Part shown: piece by piece, positions 13,601 to 25,500 of the stretch | Layout: every line of letters begins with the position of its first letter | How positions within the stretch are numbered: the stretch's first letter is position 1 | Assembly: GCA_023846275.1 (NCBI GenBank) | Contig: CM043877.1 | Span: forward strand, 12,321,107 to 12,385,106 | Direction: 5' to 3' | DNA: 64,000 nucleotides | DNA from: Vanilla planifolia | Lineage: Eukaryota > Streptophyta > Magnoliopsida > Asparagales > Orchidaceae | Made by a program: the position numbers and the translations under genes | The notes under the pieces: model-generated | The model's database searches: none | Told to the model about the DNA's origin: nothing | What the model saw: only the letters and a program-made list of their open reading frames with translations

Positions 13601-15397
13601 TAAAGATACCATCTATATTATAACTCGTACTTATACAATATAAATATCATACTCATAAAATAATAAGTGCATTACTATTCTAAATTTATTTATATTTTTT
13701 GTGAGTTGGATGAAAATATAAATTTATGATACTTTACTTCATACTATATGATATCCATATTATAAATAAAGCTTAGCAAATTTATAAAGACTATCTTGCG
13801 TATGACCAAGCTAATAGTAATAGGATAAAATTATATCAATATGATATAGTAGTCATACTAATATGATATATAATAATTGTATTTGTTTAATCAATATTAT
13901 GCTTATACAAACAATAAACCCTAAGAGGAACTAAGGTGTGTCTCATATAAAAAAAGCTTTGTGCTTTTATGATATTGGTAAAAACTCAACTCTTAAAGAT
14001 TGAATAACACATATAAAAGCTTGATCTTGTTTAATATGCCATGCAACTTCTATATACTCTTTATAGGCTCTATAGGAAGTAAACTCTATTTGAGTTGTAA
14101 TGCTTCTAATTGAGTCCCGTAGACCTTTTCTAAACATTTAACGCTTTTGTTACTTAATAATTACCCTTTTTTTATGCATATCTAACCAATTTGGGGTAAT
14201 TCTATTCATACTTAGCAGTAGTTGTTCTACTCTGATATAACCTTATTAGATCATTTAATATCTTTTACTTGGTTGATTCTAAGATATATCATTTCTTAAA
14301 TGCATGAACCAATTCCCTCTATGTAATTTGTATATTTAACCTACATTGGAAACAAAGTCGCTATCGTCCTTGCCACCAATGATTGATCGCACCATTCAAT
14401 GTCAAAACCACCAAGGAGTTTCTCGTGTGCTCTTACTAAGCTATAATATCAAGAAGTGTCTTGTTCCTCCAGAGCAATTTTTTGCCTAAAACGGATCTAT
14501 CGTTCTCGCAAGGTATGGAAGATGAAGTTTCAAAATTTTCTTTACCAGTATAAAATTTAAAATTAAAAATTAAATAAATTTCCTTAATTTTGAAGTTGTT
14601 ATTACAATCTTTTTTCTTATAAAATTGAAGATATTTTGTAATTATTATAATTTGTCAAATTATATATCAAATAAATTTCATTTTTAAAAATAATTATTTA
14701 ATTAATTCATACATGATAATATGTTATAATGAAATTATTAAAAGTATCAAACAAAACAGATACATTGAAAAGGGAAGGTCCACACATCACAATCTTATGG
14801 TAGAGGACGGCCAAGTGCCAACAACTCATCGTAGTGGCGCAATCCGGTTCACAATTCAAAATTTTCATTTAATTAAATACCATCTTATGTTTGATAATAG
14901 ATTATAAAAAGCATTTTTTTTTCAACTCTTTCCAAAGTTTAAGCCTCTCCCAAACCGAGCTAAGCTGATGTTTCCTTCTCCGGTTCGATCGGTTCAGTCG
15001 TCTACTCGATTTGAATCAAATCGGGTTTGCCAACGGTTCTGCTTGAATTCTTATCTGTAATCCTGCAACAGTGCACTAAATTAACACATCCGATATATTT
15101 TTGAATGAAAGAAAATGCTTATCGATCATTAATGAACTCACAACCATACAACTGTTCCCACGCTTGGAATTCATCAAGTCCATCTATTTGTCTCTCGCCA
15201 GCTTTGCATGCATTAATAAAGGCAAGCTGTGTTTCAAAACATCAATTCATAGCTTATTTAAATAATTTTTAAACGTACTAACAAAGAGATTAAGTCCTCA
15301 TCTACCTCCCATGTTAGCCATTTATTAAAGGACAATACGGTAGTTATTATATAATTACCAGCTTCCCTTTTGACTGCCGTTAAATTCGATTGAAGCT

Positions 15398-15403
15398 TAT
15401 ATA
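15398..15403 (+). promoter_or_regulatory. TATA box of the CYP86B gene
   Basis: CTTATATAGA lies 24 bp ahead of the first ATG of the reading frame. With the usual 25-35 bp from TATA to transcription start, transcripts would begin at about 15425-15433, giving almost no leader before the ATG at 15427 and about 10-15 nt before the ATG at 15442. Confidence 0.6.
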
Positions 15404-15426
15404 GACACTCGCATGGGCTAAAAATA

Positions 15427-17655
15427 ATGTACAAAAAAAAAATGGCGGCTGCATTTGCTGTTTTGTCTGAACTACTGTCTCGCCTACGCCCCACCGACAT
15501 CGCCTTAGCCGCCGTCCTTTTATTCCTGTCGAGCGCCGCCGCACAGTGGGCCATCGCCAGGAAGGGACCAATGCATTGGCCAGTCCTCGGCATCGTCCCC
15601 GTCTTTCTCCTCCACGTCCACCACATCTATGACTGGGTCACTGACGCCACCGCCCGAGCCGGCGGCACGTTCTGCTTCCGCGGCGTGTGGTTCGGGCGAT
15701 TCTACGGCGTCGTGACGGCGGACCCCAACAACGTCGAATACGTTCTCAAGACCCGCTTCCACAAGTACCCCAAGGGCCGTTACTACCGCGAGCGATTCGC
15801 CGACTTCCTTGGTGACGGAATCTTCAACGCTGACGACGACGCGTGGAGGGAGCAGCGCCGGACTGCCTCCGCAGAGATGCACTCGGCCAAATTTGCGGAC
15901 TACTCGGCCGAGACCATTCGCAATCTCGTGCACAGAAAACTCGTTCCCCTCTTACGCCGCCTTGCGGATACCGTCGCCGCCGTCGACCTCCAGGACGTAT
16001 TTCTTCGGTTCACTTTCGACAACATCTGCTCCGCCGCTTTCGGGGTTGACCCCTGCTGTCTGGTTACCGACCAACTCCCGGAGGTGCCCTTTGCCCTTGC
16101 TTTCGAGGATGCCACCGAGCTCACGCTTTTGCGGTTCCTCATGCCGCCGGTCGTTTGGAAGACCATGAGGCGGTTTGACTTCGGAACAGAGCACCGGCTC
16201 AGGTTTAATAATTTTCATAGTTATTATTTATATTTCAAAGGGGATTAACTTTAATGGAAGAAAATCTACAAAAATAAATAAATAATGCAAAGGTAAAATA
16301 AAGTACTTTTATGGTATTTAAAATATAAAGGAATATAATGCTAATGTTATGCCATTATAATTACATAATATTTACTATTTGCAAAATAATTCCATATGAT
16401 ATTAATTGCTTTTGCGATTTTGGAAAAATAAAATTCTAAATATTTACTGCTTAATAGAAAATTATTATTAAACATTATTACAAAATTTCAGTTCTAGTTT
16501 TTATTTATTTTTAAACAATTTCAAAATAAGAATTTTTAAATTAATTTGAAATATGAGAAGTGTTTTAAAAAATATTTATAATAGCATGTGAATGATAATT
16601 TTAATCATACAGTGGTCATTTATCTAAAAAAAAACCGCTGAGACTTGAGGCTTCTTTATTAGCACAGCAAGTGGCGGGCACTTCTCGTCCGTTTTATGCA
16701 TTAAATTCAACTCAATGACAAAAATGCCCCTAGAATTGCATGCAAGTAAAGGGCATCTCTGTCCAAACAAATTCCACAAGGATATAAACATTCAAAAGAA
16801 AGCATGTTTTTGGTACGGAAGTGTTAAAAATGCTCTATTGATGATATTTGTAGGATGGCGATCCGAACCGTCCACGAATTCGCGGAGGAGACGGTGAGAA
16901 CCCGGCGCGGCGAGATGGGGTTGGAAGACCGCTCCGACCTGCTCTCCAGACTGATGAGCAGCGGCGGTAACGTGCGTTTCACTGACAAGTTTCTCAAGGA
17001 CTTTTGCATCAGCTTCATTCTCGCCGGGAGGGACACGAGCTCGGTGGCACTCGCGTGGTTCTTTTGGCTCCTCCACAACAATCCCCGAGTGGAGGCTCAG
17101 ATCCAATCCGAGATCTCCGCCATCGTCAAGCAAAGGAGAGGTCCGGTGGCGGAGGAGGTGGTGTTCACGGTGGAGGAGCTGAAGAAGATGGAGTACCTGC
17201 AGGCAGCGTTGACCGAGTCGCTGAGACTGTACCCGTCGGTGCCGGTGGACTTCAAAGAGGCGACGGAGGACGATGTGTTGCCGGACGGGACGAGTGTGAA
17301 GAAGGGGGGAAGGGTGATCTATTCGATATATTCGATGGGGAGGATGGAGGGGATATGGGGGAAGGATTGCCGGGAGTTTAGGCCGGAGAGGTGGTTGAAA
17401 GAAGGAGTTGGGTTCGCAGGAGAGAGTCCGTTCAAGTACGCGGTGTTCAACGCCGGGCCGAGGCTCTGCGTGGGGAAGAAGTTTGCTTACATGCAGATGA
17501 AGATGGTGGTAGCGGCGATTCTGTTGAGGTTTAGGGTGGCCGTGGAGGAGGGGCAGGAGGTGGTGCCCAAGATGACTACAACGCTATACATGAAGAACGG
17601 ACTTCGGGTGACCGTCGAATCAAGGAATAGTGTCACAGGTGACATGAATCGCTGA
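15427..17655 (+). CDS. CYP86B: Cytochrome P450 CYP86B-like, fatty-acid omega-hydroxylase
   Basis: Two exons, 15427-16202 and 16854-17655, joined across a 651-bp GT-AG phase-2 intron that rebuilds an Arg codon; 525 residues, full family length. Seen: an N-terminal membrane anchor at about residues 24-44; hinge GPMHWPVLG (47-55); GDGIFNADD (129-137); C-helix WREQRR (140-145); DLQDVFLRFTFDNIC (187-201); I-helix oxygen-binding AGRDTS (316-321); K-helix ESLR (380-383); PERW (436-439); heme loop FNAGPRLCVG (457-466) with ligand Cys464. These match the CYP86B subfamily, known for omega-hydroxylating very-long-chain fatty acids in the endoplasmic reticulum for suberin. A second in-frame ATG at 15442 has better context (A at -3, G at +4) and fits the TATA distance, giving 520 residues. 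Exons are strongly GC-rich, the intron AT-rich. Subfamily is recalled from sequence features; CYP86A or CYP86C is less likely. Confidence 0.93.
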
Positions 17656-20600
17656 TGCGTTATGTAGAACACGTTTATTGATTATGTGTCATGGCTGACA
17701 CGAATTAAGCAAGTTCAACTGTAATGTACGCTATGCTGTGGATTTAATAAGACTTGGAGGAGGAGATTCTTCAAAAATAGTGAAACGGCTGTCATGTATT
17801 TAATATAAAGATAATAGAAACAAATAGTGAAAAAATAATCGGAAATTCAAAAAGGAAATTGACTTGTACCAATCAAATGATCTTTTTTAATTATATATAA
17901 GTGCTTTCAATCTTTTTTAACATCAAATCTTTATATATATATATATAATTCTTAACAAAAATATTATTTATTTAAATGAGTGAGTTTTCAAATTAATAAA
18001 AATTATGATCAACTCATCTTGACAAAAAACATTTATAAGTAACACATAAAATGCATTTAATGTTATTTTGAAATATTAGAGCTATAAAAATTATTTATAA
18101 ATATTGTTAAAATTTCATTTAAGTTTTGATAGTCTTCACTATCTTTATAAGAACAGTTTTGAATAATCTTATTATAATATAAAAAAATTTATTTTCTTCA
18201 AAATTTTATCTCTACGAAGAAACTTTGCATATTTTGAAATTTTCAAAATAGTTTTTAACTCTTAATATTTTTTATGATATCACTCATATTTCTTTTAATT
18301 GTTCACTTATGAAAATGATGGTAGAATATAAACATAAAACATTTTTTTCATTATATTCATAAAATCATATAAATAGTTGAAAAGATATTAATAAAATAAG
18401 ATAAATAACTTATAATTATATAAAATTAGTTTATACCTATCAATGGATGGTTTATCTCAAACAAAAAAAATATAAATTTAATCAAGAATTTTAAAGTTAT
18501 ATTGATGATAATTAAAACCTTATTGAACCTAAGAGACTTTAATATTGATTGCTATAAATCCAAAAGATTATTTTATCATAAATTTTTTAAAAATGAAAAA
18601 ATATATTTTAGATTTGTTTGATTATTAATATAGTTCTTCAAAATAATACTTTTCTTATTTTTAATCAACTTAAGAATTCTATTTTTAATTTTATGAAACA
18701 TAAAATTAATTTTATGTCATGCTCTTTGTTTTTAAATCTCTAAAATTAAGCTACTAATATTTAATGACATTATGCTCTATTTTAACCTAACATAACCATC
18801 ATTAGTAACATTAATCACTTAACAATAACTAAGAGTAAGTTGCCAAAAAGATGACAATAGCCTTAATAGACTACCAACCCCTTCATCAACCTTGCTAATG
18901 ACACAAACTTGGTTGACTAGCCACAGAATATTTATAGTTTTCAAGCTTTATGATCATCCATTTTGTTAAGCCCCATCTTATCCTAATAACATATTATATT
19001 ATATTAAGAAAATAAATATAAATTATTAACAATTTAAGACACATTTCTCAGATGAAGAATGACGATAAAATAATCTCCAAATTTACCCATTTTTTTAAAC
19101 TAATAACCTTATGTGTGTGTGCGTGTATGTCACAACATATTTTTAAACCAAAAGGTTTAGATATTATTTAAAATATTTAAAATAACTATCCAAATATAGC
19201 AATCGATAATATATCCAAATTCATACTAAATTAAAGATATAAGTATAATTCCTAATGTAAATGTCATCAATATATATCATTATGTCATACAAAAATCATA
19301 TAGATAAGCATTACTCAAAACTATCATTTGAATAATCTATTAGATGTAATTGACATTGATCTCTATATGATCTTATATTTGACGTGATTTGAAAGTATGA
19401 GTTATGATATAAGTATTAATAAGACTCTAAATCCATAAAGTAATAAAATAATATGATATAACAAAATCAATTTCTTTTAATATTTGATTAGTTATACAGG
19501 TTTTTTATGTAGCCATTAAGATAATATATTCTTGTGACATATTATTTTATAAGACTCTATTTTCTCTATAGCCATTATCATGGTCTTAAATACATCACAT
19601 ATCATGAGATAAATCACACAGTATTTATATACCTCAATTTACAAACATAAGATAATTGACATTCAAATTATATAAAGATATGATTGTGATCACCACACCT
19701 CATCATCTTATACAAAATATTCATGTCAAAGATTACAAATGGTCCCTAACCAATGCCCAACACCTCATATAAATTGGTAATAATGAAACCAAAGAGGATA
19801 TATCATAAATAACATAATATTTAATCAAGGTATGATATAAACAAATAACTTACCACTTTATACAAATTGTTAGTATTAAAAACTTAGATAATTTCATATG
19901 AATTATGGGCTAATATCTCAAAAAAAAAATCTAATTATATACATCATGCTATTTTTAATAATCCATTTTCAAATTCCATGAATCATACTATAATACCCAA
20001 AGGTAATCCCAAATTCCTTTATTATTCATTTTTTTAAACCATGCCTTTATCTTAATTTATGAATAAATTTTGTTAAAAAAATATTATAACATAGGGATAC
20101 ATATGTGAAATAATAGAATAATACAACCAATAAATTATATGTGATAATGTTCTAAATTATAAAACATAACAAAAAATTAATATTATACCTAAATTATAGT
20201 TAATAGATTTACTATATAATTCCAATGTGAAAATATCCTTTTTTAATTCCCTTTTCATCTTAGTTTCTACAAATATCAATATATACATATTAATCATTAA
20301 TTCTTAATTTTGTTATATTATGTATACTCTCTTATGATTATCTAGCTTAAAAAAAGTATATTAAATTTTCTTATGTGCTACAATATCATAAATTATACAT
20401 TATGTGCTATATATTTTGAACTTCTTTAGCTCACATGTTGTATGTTATGGTGAACATATGGTATGTTCAACTTTGCATACTCTATAGTCTCCCAAGATAA
20501 TATATGCTCTACTTAATCTCACTATCTCTTAATTTAATTAACTATACGTTAAGTCTAACATATGGCACATATAGTTTAATATGTTGTATATCCCTCTAAC

Positions 20601-20677
20601 AGATTGTACATCACTCTCCTTACCCTATGTCATACATGTCACCTATCGTACATTAAAACACAAATGAATATTACTTG
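17656..20677. other. CYP86B 3' flank and AT-rich intergenic DNA
   Basis: AATAAG-type sequence near 17746 and AATATAAAG near 17800 could serve as polyadenylation signals. A short (TA)n run lies at about 17932-17946. No gene or intact element seen in the rest. Confidence 0.5.
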
Positions 20678-21369
20678 TGCAATAACTTAGGTTTCAAGAT
20701 CTCTCTAATGTATTGTTTCTTCCATTCATGATAGTGGTTGCTCCATCATCCTAAGGCTTATATGCCTATTTGCTTGGGATTAGGAACAATAAAGAACAAA
20801 TTATTATTATTTTGACATTTCATGCTTTTATAATATAACATCTTGGATAATCACCTGTAGGATTTGATGCTAATGATTAGAGCACTATTAAAAAGTTTAT
20901 AAAACCTTTTTTTGGACAATAAAGATAACTTGGATAACTAATATTTTTTAAATCTAGACAACACAAGTGACATTTGGAGACTCACTTTTTAAGCTTTACG
21001 GAGTGTGAGATTAACCAAAGTTGAATTTTAACAATATATGATGCAATAACTTAGGTTCCAATATCTTTCTTAATTACTGATGCAATAACTTAGGTTCCAA
21101 TATCTCTTTATAGATTTTTTCTCCCACTCTTGATAGTGGTTGCTCCATCCCAGGGCCAATATGCCAACTTGCTTAGGATTATGATTAATGAAGAACAAAT
21201 GACTATTACTTTGATATTTCATGCTTCTATAATATCCTACTACAGATAATCATTCGTAGGATTCGATGTTCATGATTAGAGCACCAATAAAGAAGTTTAT
21301 AAAATCTTTTTTGGGATAATAAAGATAATTTGGCTAACTACTATTTTTTAAATCTAGAAACACAAGTGC
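20678..21369 (+). repeat. Diverged direct duplication, about 290 bp per copy
   Basis: Copy 1 (20678-20969) and copy 2 (21081-21369) run in the same direction 403 bp apart. Shared blocks include TGCAATAACTTAGGTT, ATAGTGGTTGCTCCATC, GATTAGAGCAC and TTTTTTAAATCTAGA, in the same order and spacing. The opening block appears a third time just ahead of copy 2, at about 21040. No coding potential is evident, so it is a local segmental duplication of unknown sequence. Confidence 0.85.
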
Positions 21370-22521
21370 CAATACTAACTTGATATGTAAAGTTGCAAAA
21401 ATATGATGAATAGTATGCTATGCTAACTTCAGAGCTGTTTTGAGTGAAATAACTATGTAACAAAACAATAGTATCTTCTGCTAAAAACAATAGCCTTCCT
21501 TTATGTTCTATTAAAGTTTTCTTTAAGAAAAAAATCCTATTGATGTTAGTCTAACAAAGTGCTCGATACTAAATTTAAATGAAACTATTATGCAATGACC
21601 ATATATAATTAACGTATCTATAAATCATATTTGTCACTCCTTCACTTCTGTGATTTAAAAGGATTCAACAAGTAAGGCTTTAACATTAGATGTTTAGATA
21701 TATAATTTAAGAAAGTCTTATTAAGGTGAAAACAATTGCTCACTCACGGGTTCCCAAGTAGGTGTCACATATAGTTCATGAATCTTTGAAATCATAAATG
21801 TTAATCGCCTATGTGTGACAATTGTAGCCATCTTCATTGGAAGGTCACACTTGCAATCATTGTTATTAAGGGTTAAATGAGCAATAATTTTTCATCAACA
21901 TATTCAATAATTTAAAAACCAAAAAGAGAATTAAAAAAATTATCTCATTCTAATCATAATGGTATTAGAAAGAGTTTGATCAAATAACAATATCATATTA
22001 TACAATACTATTTAATAATTTTAAATATTTTATTTGATATTTAATGATTATTAAATAATATAATACTAATATCAACACTATCCAAATAACCCACAAACTA
22101 AATTCCCCTAATAATTTATAATAAACAAAATATCAACAAGAAAATCATTTCAAAAAGGTGTGGAAGCTTCTCTCCATAGCTACTTGTGCACAATATTGCA
22201 AACAAGTTTCCAGAACTTGATGCCTATTTTAAGAGAATGTTAAAATAATTAAAATTAATATTACATCTATTAAGATCAATGTATATTTTTTATGAAACTT
22301 ATATCTACTTTCCTACAAAATCACTGACCCACTTCAACTAACGTTGTCAATATGCTTCACATTGAATGCTTATCACAAGAACACAAAGAAAGAAGATGCA
22401 TTCTATGATTTGCCACTGCTTCACAATGAGAAACACACTATGTAACATCCTTCATGTAAGCAAGAATAGAAATGAATATTTCCAACATGACAAAACATTT
22501 AAGCACATCACACAACAAAGA
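21370..22521. other. Intergenic DNA downstream of the coiled-coil gene
   Basis: AT-rich; includes the expected 3' flank of the - strand gene that ends at 22522. A segment near 21985-22090 is dense in short ATTATTTAATA inverted words and may be a decayed small transposon. No gene seen. Confidence 0.45.
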
Positions 22522-25500
22522 CTAAATGAGGGGTTCCGAGAGCTCCATCTCGTTGGAGTTCTCCTGTACATCTACTTGGTATTTTATGGAGTTCAAACCC
22601 AGCCACTGCCATGGCCAACATATGTACCGGTGACTGTTCCGATTCCTCGAATCATTCTTATCGAGCTGTTCGAGTTGTCGGGTCAACTCCTCCAGCCTCT
22701 CCCTCAACCTGGTGGCCCGAACGTCGGCAAGCCTGAGTGAGTTTTCTGCGGCATCTCTGGCTGCAATGGCTGCAACAGCAGTCTCTTCTTTGAACTTGAG
22801 CTTAGTCTCCAATTCCAATATGGCGAGCTTGGCCTCCTCCAGCTCTTGGCGCATGGATGATAGCTTCACAAAGAAAGCAAACGGTATAAGCAGCCATTCT
22901 AACAACTGCGGTGACAAAGTTCCTCTCTTGTGGAGTTCAATACAATGGTTAATATCTCAATGCTTTGAAGTGTCATGAACACATTGCATTGGGATGTAAT
23001 GCTAGTTTTGTTACTGAAGCATACGTCTGTGTAATGAAAACTTTAGCAACTATTGCAAATCAAGATATTGAAATCTTTAAATAATATTATTGAAAATTAA
23101 AACCTTATAAAAGAGTAGTAACATGTCACCTGACTTAGATAGCATTGAGCTACACAAAAAAAAAGATCAACAAAGTTAATATTGGCATCAAAATTTCAAT
23201 GTTTGGTACGTTCACTAATCAAATCAAAGCAGTATGGGTCATAGGAGAAAAGTAGTTTAGAACATTCATAATGACTGATAAAACTGATACCGGAATAAGA
23301 ATTTTCTCAAGCTATTCATTCTACCAATTCCCATTGTCATCCCAGTAAAAACTTCACCGAGATCTTCTGAGAGACCTCAAAAATAGCTTTGTTCCTTCTT
23401 GCTCCAACTCTTCTATACCGCATGAGTACAGAAAGAAGAAAAACAGATAAATACAAGCTTTCGTAATGCTAATGCTTTTGGGCATTGCATCTATGTAACA
23501 CATTAAGAAATGGAGTTTTCACTAAACAACTCAAATGCGCTACTAGAAAAGTTCATCTGAACCAATTGTCATTAGAGATCAGTGAACGATCAGTAAGGCT
23601 AATATCTAGAAAACAATTTGCTGCTAAAACTTTGAGCTACGCAAAGGGTACATCAATGTTGGAATTGAGCTCGATCGGGTTTAGTAAAAACAATTGAAGG
23701 TACCATGGATTTCTCCAGTTTGAAGATGGTGGGAACCACCAGGAGAAAAGGTGAAAGAATATTGCAAGACAAAGGAGAAATAGTAAGTAGGGGACAAACG
23801 TCGCACTTGTTCACTCATTATGCACAAATAATGATTTCGCCATTAGCATGTAAGAAGAACAACATGACATACTGTAGCAGCAGAGAATAGGTTGAAGGAA
23901 AGGGAGCATGCAGATTATATAGAGCGGGCTGTTGCTAAGACGTGTCCAATTGAGAAAGAAAAAGAATAAGAGTGATATAAGAGCTTTCAGTAGTCGACAA
24001 ACAAAAAGACCACTTCAAGGCTCTAAGATAAAAAAAAGTTAACAGAAGTAACCTATTAATGAAATAAAACTACTATGTTCCCCTTGTCTTCATTACAATG
24101 TATGCTGAATTTTAATAATAGCTTAAAACGTGCCATGCTCCATAAGGGTATAGTAAAAGCAATTTCCATGTCACAAAGAGATTGTTCTTGTACAAAATAC
24201 TTGTAGTGCTCCTTAAAATTAAAACTATTGAACAATCCTACATTTACGGTTTGCAATAAAAATAAAAACAGTAACTTGATGCAAAAACTATAAACATGAC
24301 CCAAAACATGTACTGAACGATTGGCAATGGTTGAGAATCTTCGAAATTATTAAGGTGCTTGTTCGTTGAAAATGCAAATAGGTAGACAAAAATTATTATT
24401 TTTGCTTCCAAATACCTTAATCCAAACCTTAAATATAAACTAACAAACTTTCTCTCTCTACCCCAAATCCTCCACACATGCTGCACACTTTTCCGACCTT
24501 TTAAATTATTCTGAACTACCCCGTCCATTACCCCAAATCCTCTCACACTCTTAAGCATCATTAAAAAAATAATCGTTTTCTCTTTAGTTGCATTTTATAT
24601 TCATAAATCATGAATAAAACTTTATTTGTATTGTAATTATTATTCTTGTCTATTATGTAACAGAACTTTGCACAGAAAAATTTTAAGGATAATATGAACA
24701 AAATATCACCAAAACATTCCGCCAAATTAAAATTAGATACAAGCTATATTGGTTGAGATCAAAAATTCAAAATAAAAAAAAATAAAGTACCAACATCACC
24801 CAAAAAATCATAGAGATGATTAGTATAACATTATAGAGTTGACTACATTAAGATATCTATATTTGATTCTCATAAATGTATTATTTAATTAAACTAAATA
24901 AATTATTTATTTATCTATCACAACATGAATGACTATCAAAAAACAAATTTTATTAAGTTAAAATTAATAGATCATGTCAAGAAATTTTGACTAAATATTT
25001 TAGACAAAGACAAAGATTAAAAGATTAAGTCGGAAAAGTTTTGCTTGATTACAAATGAAAACGTTGTTAATGACTAAATATAGTCTTACACATCATTAAA
25101 AATATTAAAATATTACTTAAATGTTTATATTTAAAAATATCATAATCTTCTTAGTTTTTACAAAACTTTAGAAAATCACAATCACTTTTAATATTCCTAT
25201 CTCCCATAAGCACAATTCCCATCTTAGGTTTGAATTAAAAAATTTTTACTTTTAAGAAGACCAAAAAAATGTTTTTCAAAAATTTGTAAGTTATAAAAAA
25301 ATAACATTTCCATTGCTAATAACAAAGAAAAAACAATAAAAAAATTAAATTAAAAAAAAAACACATGAGCAATGATCCTAGTTGAAGCCAAAGATTATAT
25401 TGTACAAATATATGTATGTTTTTATTTTCTATATATATGCATATAAAAACAATTTTTATTATCTGTTTAATTTAATTACATAAAATATTGAATCAAATAG

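Larger units (their letters stand above)
8801..15397. other. Long AT-rich intergenic region upstream of CYP86B
   Basis: No gene recognised in this 6.6 kb. It contains the TA runs listed separately. Between about 13090 and 13920 variants of the word ATGATCATA recur irregularly, which could be a decayed repeat array. The last 450 bp are less AT-rich and are the likely CYP86B promoter, including an 8-bp-arm palindrome at 15007-15023 (CGATTTGA-A-TCAAATCG). Confidence 0.5.

Noticed and set aside
15258-16218. Several - strand open frames of 60-137 codons across the CYP86B first exon
   Set aside because: They are antisense shadows of a GC-rich coding exon; the + strand frame has all P450 landmarks.
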